Assembly (NCBI RefSeq): GCF_041677825.1
Contig: NZ_JBAYPG010000020.1
Span: forward strand, 1 to 64,000
Source: Castellaniella sp041677825
GTDB lineage: Bacteria > Pseudomonadota > Gammaproteobacteria > Burkholderiales > Burkholderiaceae_B
Direction of reading: 5' to 3'
DNA: 64,000 bases
The notes beneath the pieces were generated by a model that saw nothing but the letters and a program-made list of their open reading frames with translations, searched no databases and was not told the DNA's origin. Shown in pieces: positions 60,088 through 64,000 of the stretch (the first letter of the stretch is position 1; the number at the start of each line of letters is the position of its first letter). The position numbers were made by a program, and so were the translations under genes.

Positions 60088-62382
60088 ATGGATCATGAAA
60101 ACGAACGCGCAAAAATGGCCCTGGATTATCATGCCTATCCTACTGCGGGGAAAATCTCCGTCGTGCCCACCAAACCCCTGGCCAACCAGGACGACCTCAG
60201 CCTGGCCTATTCGCCCGGGGTCGCAACGGCCTGCATGGCCATCCACGCAGAAGGTGAAGCCGCTGCCGCCCGCTACACGTCGCGGGCCAATCTGGTGGGC
60301 GTGATTTCCAACGGCACCGCGGTACTCGGCCTGGGCAACATCGGGCCGCTGGCATCCAAGCCGGTCATGGAGGGCAAGGGCTGCCTGTTCAAGAAATTTG
60401 CCGGAATCGACGTCTTCGACATCGAACTGAATGAAACGGATCCCGACAAACTGGTCGACATCATCGCTGCACTCGAGCCCACCCTGGGTGGCATCAACCT
60501 CGAAGACATCAAGGCGCCCGAATGCTTCTACATCGAAAGGAAGCTGCGCGAGCGCATGGCAATCCCCGTATTCCATGATGACCAGCACGGCACCGCAATC
60601 ATTTCGTCGGCCGCGCTGGTGAACGCACTCAAGATCGTGGGCAAGGACATCGGCCAGATCAGGATCGTCAGTTCCGGCGCGGGCGCTGCGGCCATTGCCT
60701 GCCTCGACCTGATGGTCAGACTGGGGGTGGCCCGCGAACACATCACGGTGGTCGATTCACGCGGGGTCATCTACCCGGGGCGCGACGCGCAAATGGAACC
60801 CAACAAGGCCCGCTATGCGCGGACCACCGACGCGCGTACATTGGCTGACGCCTGCCGGGGCGCCGACGTATTCCTGGGCTGCTCGGCGCCCGGCGTCCTG
60901 ACGCAGGACATGGTGCGCAGCATGGCCGCTCGGCCGCTGATCCTGGCTCTGGCCAACCCGGAACCCGAAATCCGCCCCGAACTCGCCAAGGCAGCCCGCC
61001 CCGACTGCATCATTGCCACCGGCCGCTCCGACTACCCCAACCAGGTCAACAATGTCGTCTGCTTTCCGTTCATTTTCCGTGGCGCGCTCGATTGCGGCGC
61101 AACAGTCATCAATGAAGAGATGAAACTGGCCTGCGTCAAGGCCATCGCCGAACTGGCCGAATCCGAGACCGATGCCGAAGTGGCCGGCGCCTATGCCGAC
61201 CAGGACCTCAGTTTCGGGCCCGACTACATCATCCCCAAGCCTTTCGACCCGCGCCTGATCATCAAGGTTGCGCCTGCCATTGCCCAGGCGGCGGCCGACT
61301 CGGGGGTCGCACGACGGCCTGTCGACGACATGGATGCCTATCGTCAGTCCCTCATGAGCATCGTGTACCACTCGGGCCAGCTCATGCGCCCGTTGTTCAG
61401 GCAAGCCAAATCGGCGCCCAAACGCGTGCTCTTTGCCGACGGCGAAGACGAGCGTGTGCTGCGCGCAACACAAACGGTCCTCGACGAGCAGTTCGCCCGG
61501 CCCATACTCGTGGGCCGCCCTGCCGTCATCGAAATGCGCATCAAGAAATTCGGCCTGCGGCTGGTACCCGGGCAGAACATCGAAATCGTTGATCCCGAAG
61601 ACGACGCCCGCTTCAATGAAACCTGGACGGCCTACTACCGGAATCGCGGGCGCCTGGGCATCACCCCGGATATCGCCAAGGCCATGGTGCGCAAGCACAA
61701 CACGCTCATCGGGGTCATGCTGCTGCAGCGTGGTGACGCCGACGCCATGATCTGTGGCGTGGCCAGCCGCTTCGACAACCAGTTGCGCTATGTCGAGGAA
61801 ATCATCGGCCTGCGACCCGGTGCCAAGACCTACGCGGCCATGAACGTGCTCATGCTGCCCACGCAGACGCTGTTCGTCTGCGATACGCACGTGAATGAAG
61901 ACCCCAGTGCCGAACAGATCGCCGACATGACCATACTTGCGGCTGAAGAGGTGCGCCGCTTCGGCATCGTGCCCAAGGTGGCCCTGCTCTCGCATTCCAA
62001 TTTCGGCAGCAGGCCCAGCGCCTCTTCCCTGAAGATGGCCGAGGCCCGGCGCCTGGTCGCCGAACGTGCGCCCGAGCTCGAAGTGGATGGCGAAATGCAC
62101 GCTGATTCTGCGCTGTCCGAAGCCATACGCCGCAAGGCCTACCCCGACAGCACCCTGTCGGGCCCGGCCAACCTGTTGATCACGCCCAATCTGGACGCTG
62201 GCAACATTACCTACAATATGCTCAAGATGACCGGCAGCCACGGGGTGGCCATGGGCCCGGTACTGCTCGGTGCAGCCCGTCCCGTGCACATCCTGACGAC
62301 CAGTGCCACCGTACGCCGGATCGTGAACATGGCAGCCCTGGCGGTGGTGGATGCGCAGCAGGAAACGAGGCAGGCGGGCTGA
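60088..62382 (+). CDS. maeB: NADP-dependent malic enzyme MaeB with phosphotransacetylase-like domain
   Basis: A 764-residue MaeB-type malic enzyme. The malic domain (1-about 430) has AYSPGVATACMAIH, FHDDQHGT and the NADP fold SSGAGAAAIAC. The C-terminal third resembles phosphate acetyltransferase (GVASRFDNQLRYVEEI, LLITPNLDAGNITYNMLK) and is regulatory in studied homologues. AAGGAG precedes the ATG. It is divergent from sucA and supplies pyruvate and NADPH from malate. Confidence 0.95.
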   Translation: MDHENERAKMALDYHAYPTAGKISVVPTKPLANQDDLSLAYSPGVATACMAIHAEGEAAAARYTSRANLVGVISNGTAVLGLGNIGPLASKPVMEGKGCLFKKFAGIDVFDIELNETDPDKLVDIIAALEPTLGGINLEDIKAPECFYIERKLRERMAIPVFHDDQHGTAIISSAALVNALKIVGKDIGQIRIVSSGAGAAAIACLDLMVRLGVAREHITVVDSRGVIYPGRDAQMEPNKARYARTTDARTLADACRGADVFLGCSAPGVLTQDMVRSMAARPLILALANPEPEIRPELAKAARPDCIIATGRSDYPNQVNNVVCFPFIFRGALDCGATVINEEMKLACVKAIAELAESETDAEVAGAYADQDLSFGPDYIIPKPFDPRLIIKVAPAIAQAAADSGVARRPVDDMDAYRQSLMSIVYHSGQLMRPLFRQAKSAPKRVLFADGEDERVLRATQTVLDEQFARPILVGRPAVIEMRIKKFGLRLVPGQNIEIVDPEDDARFNETWTAYYRNRGRLGITPDIAKAMVRKHNTLIGVMLLQRGDADAMICGVASRFDNQLRYVEEIIGLRPGAKTYAAMNVLMLPTQTLFVCDTHVNEDPSAEQIADMTILAAEEVRRFGIVPKVALLSHSNFGSRPSASSLKMAEARRLVAERAPELEVDGEMHADSALSEAIRRKAYPDSTLSGPANLLITPNLDAGNITYNMLKMTGSHGVAMGPVLLGAARPVHILTTSATVRRIVNMAALAVVDAQQETRQAG

Positions 62383-62416
62383 CAGCACGCGGGCACAGCA
62401 ACCTTCCAGAGTCTCT

Positions 62417-63121
62417 ATGGACCACACGCAGCACCAACCCGTCATTTCGGCCCCTGCATGCGGCATTGTCATCGAGGACATGGCCGCTACGCGAGGCTGG
62501 CTGATGCAGGCCCTGATGCAGGCCTTTCCGGGTATCCATGTGCACGGCGCGGCCACCCTGGTGCAGGCGCGTCACTGCATGGCACAGAAACGCCGGCAAT
62601 ATCCCGACGCCCAGGGGCTTGCGCTGATCGATTTGCGCCTGCCTGACGGTTCGGGGCTGGACATCATCGATGAATGTCTCACACTGGAGATCATTCCCGT
62701 CGTAACCACCATCTATGACGACGACGACTCGGTTTTCGAAGCATTGCGTGCAGGGGCCCAGGGCTATCTGCTCAAGGATCACGACATGGCTCAGATGGCT
62801 CGGTATCTGCGCCGCATCGGCCAGGGCGAGCCGCCCCTGTCGCCCGCCATTGCCCGACGCATCCTCAAGACGCTGCATCAGGCACCCCCTGCCCAATCAC
62901 AGGACCCGTCGACCCAGTCGATGCTCAGCCCCCGGGAAACAGAAATCCTCGGCCTCATCGGGCGCGGCATGCGTGTCAACGACGTCGCCCAGCACCTGCA
63001 GCTGACCCCGCAGACGGTGGCCAGCTACATCAAGAACCTGTACCGCAAGCTGAACATTTCTTCCCGCGCGCAGGCCGCCCTGCAAGCGCACCGGCTGGGG
63101 CTCATCAAGCCGCCCAAATGA
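62417..63121 (+). CDS. NarL/FixJ-type response regulator
   Basis: A 234-residue two-component regulator. The receiver domain has the likely phospho-Asp in ALIDLRLPDGSGL, and KD in YLLKDHD supplies the conserved Lys. After a Gln/Ser-rich linker the LuxR helix-turn-helix is LSPRETEILGLIGRGMRVND to ISSRAQAALQAHRLG. ATG at 62417 fits the family. The convergent histidine kinase gene next to it is the probable partner. Confidence 0.92.
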   Translation: MDHTQHQPVISAPACGIVIEDMAATRGWLMQALMQAFPGIHVHGAATLVQARHCMAQKRRQYPDAQGLALIDLRLPDGSGLDIIDECLTLEIIPVVTTIYDDDDSVFEALRAGAQGYLLKDHDMAQMARYLRRIGQGEPPLSPAIARRILKTLHQAPPAQSQDPSTQSMLSPRETEILGLIGRGMRVNDVAQHLQLTPQTVASYIKNLYRKLNISSRAQAALQAHRLGLIKPPK

Positions 63122-63181
63122 TCGCCAACAAAGCGCGAACGCACCACGGCCGACCTTGCGCGCCGGCCGATGCAGGTACCC

Positions 63182-64000
63182 TCAACGAAGCGGAACATGC
63201 AGCACAATGGTAGTGCCGCCTGCGCCACTGGTGTAGCGGACGGCACCACCAAGACTCTCGACCCGCTGACGCACGCTCTGCAGGCCCATGCCCTCGCCAG
63301 GCACGGCATCCGCATCGAAACCGCAGCCATTGTCGATCACCTCGATATCCAGGCAGCCGTCACCCGGATGAAAATGGACGTCCACACGCGTAGCCCGGGC
63401 ATGCCGGATGACATTGCTGATGATCTCCCGCAACGCCGACATCACGTTCCTGTAGACCGGGTAATCCAGTTGGGCACCCGATGCAGGCGTTTCACCGCGA
63501 GCATGCCATGCCAGGTGGATGCCCGCGGCCTCCAGGCGCTCGCTCAATTCATGGCGCAGATCGCTTTCCACGATATCCAGCGGATGTTGCCGGCCGCTGA
63601 GACCGCGCAATATGATGCGCATTTCAGCAATCGCCTGACCCATGCTGTCACGTGCAGCGGCGAGATCTGTCTGGTGCATGCCCGTCAGCAGCAAGGCCCC
63701 TACATCATCATGCAGGTCGCAGGCAATGCGATTGCGCTCTTCCCGGCTGCCCAGTTCGTAGGCATGGCGGCTTTCTTCCGCATGATGCAGCATGTCCACC
63801 AGCTGCATGACCAGATCGCGATCCGTCGAATCGAACAAGCGCCGCCCGCGCCCCGGATAACGCATGACCAGTGCCGGCGAATGGGCCATGGCAGGCAGGC
63901 GCAGGCTCAGGCCATCCTCCTCGATGCGGGCTACCGCACATGGCGTGCCCCACTGGATTTCGAGCGGATCAAAAAGCGAACGCAACAAGGCCTGCCAGCG
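63182..64000 (-). CDS. Histidine kinase, C-terminal part (cut by window end)
   Basis: At least 272 residues of a NarX/UhpB-type sensor kinase; the frame is open through the window edge, so the N-terminal sensor part is not seen. The HisKA_3 box ERNRIACDLHDDVGALLLTG holds the phospho-His. The ATPase domain has the N box SALREIISNVIRHARATRV and the G boxes DNGCGFD and GEGMGLQSVRQRVESLGG. It is convergent with the NarL-type regulator, 60 bp away. Confidence 0.9.
   Translation of the reverse strand, partial: RWQALLRSLFDPLEIQWGTPCAVARIEEDGLSLRLPAMAHSPALVMRYPGRGRRLFDSTDRDLVMQLVDMLHHAEESRHAYELGSREERNRIACDLHDDVGALLLTGMHQTDLAAARDSMGQAIAEMRIILRGLSGRQHPLDIVESDLRHELSERLEAAGIHLAWHARGETPASGAQLDYPVYRNVMSALREIISNVIRHARATRVDVHFHPGDGCLDIEVIDNGCGFDADAVPGEGMGLQSVRQRVESLGGAVRYTSGAGGTTIVLHVPLR

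Noticed and set aside
60757..62556. 599-codon minus-strand frame
   Set aside because: Antisense to maeB, with no recognisable motif.

Overview
The window looks like a chromosome segment of a betaproteobacterium of the Burkholderiales, most likely Alcaligenaceae-like (Bordetella/Castellaniella/Pusillimonas type). Supporting signs are the sucA-sucB-lpdA-zapE-trpS order, a phaC-phaB-phaR polyhydroxyalkanoate block, bamD divergent from rluD-pgeF, glutaryl-CoA dehydrogenase paired with a CoA-transferase and a LysR regulator, and moderately high GC. This assignment is inference from gene content; no rRNA is present.

Positions 1-425 are a scar region: five short direct repeats, a broken IS200/IS605 transposase and the 3' half of an initiator tRNA(fMet)-like gene, which suggests the edge of an acquired island. 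Positions 426-16830 hold a long minus-strand catabolic operon (thioesterase, CoA-transferase, thiolase, SDR, OYE-like reductase, crotonase, two acyl-CoA dehydrogenases, second CoA-transferase, amidohydrolase, complete Liv-type ABC transporter, second crotonase) and a divergent IclR regulator. The regulator is followed by a fused enoyl-CoA hydratase/3-hydroxyacyl-CoA dehydrogenase. Together they can import a carboxylic acid, activate it by CoA transfer rather than by a ligase, and shorten it by a beta-oxidation-like route. The substrate is not evident.

Positions 19062-22728 encode a 2-oxoacid dehydrogenase with a fused E1 alpha-beta chain and an E2 whose linker carries a minisatellite. A decayed stretch with two SDR remnants follows. 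Positions 23682-29815 form a second minus-strand cluster: a TRAP transporter (P, Q and M subunits) interleaved with two class-III aminotransferases, flanked by two similar GntR-type palindromes. An MFS exporter follows.

From 31 kb to the end the content is mostly core: PHA synthesis, pgeF/rluD/bamD, a DinG-type helicase, Tex, the glutarate block, a ThDP enzyme and an orphan amino-acid binding protein. An aminotransferase/polyamine-binding protein/agmatinase-family block comes next, then trpS, zapE and the 2-oxoglutarate dehydrogenase operon. Last are malic enzyme MaeB, a NarL-type response regulator and a histidine kinase cut by the window end. No rRNA, complete tRNA or CRISPR array was found.
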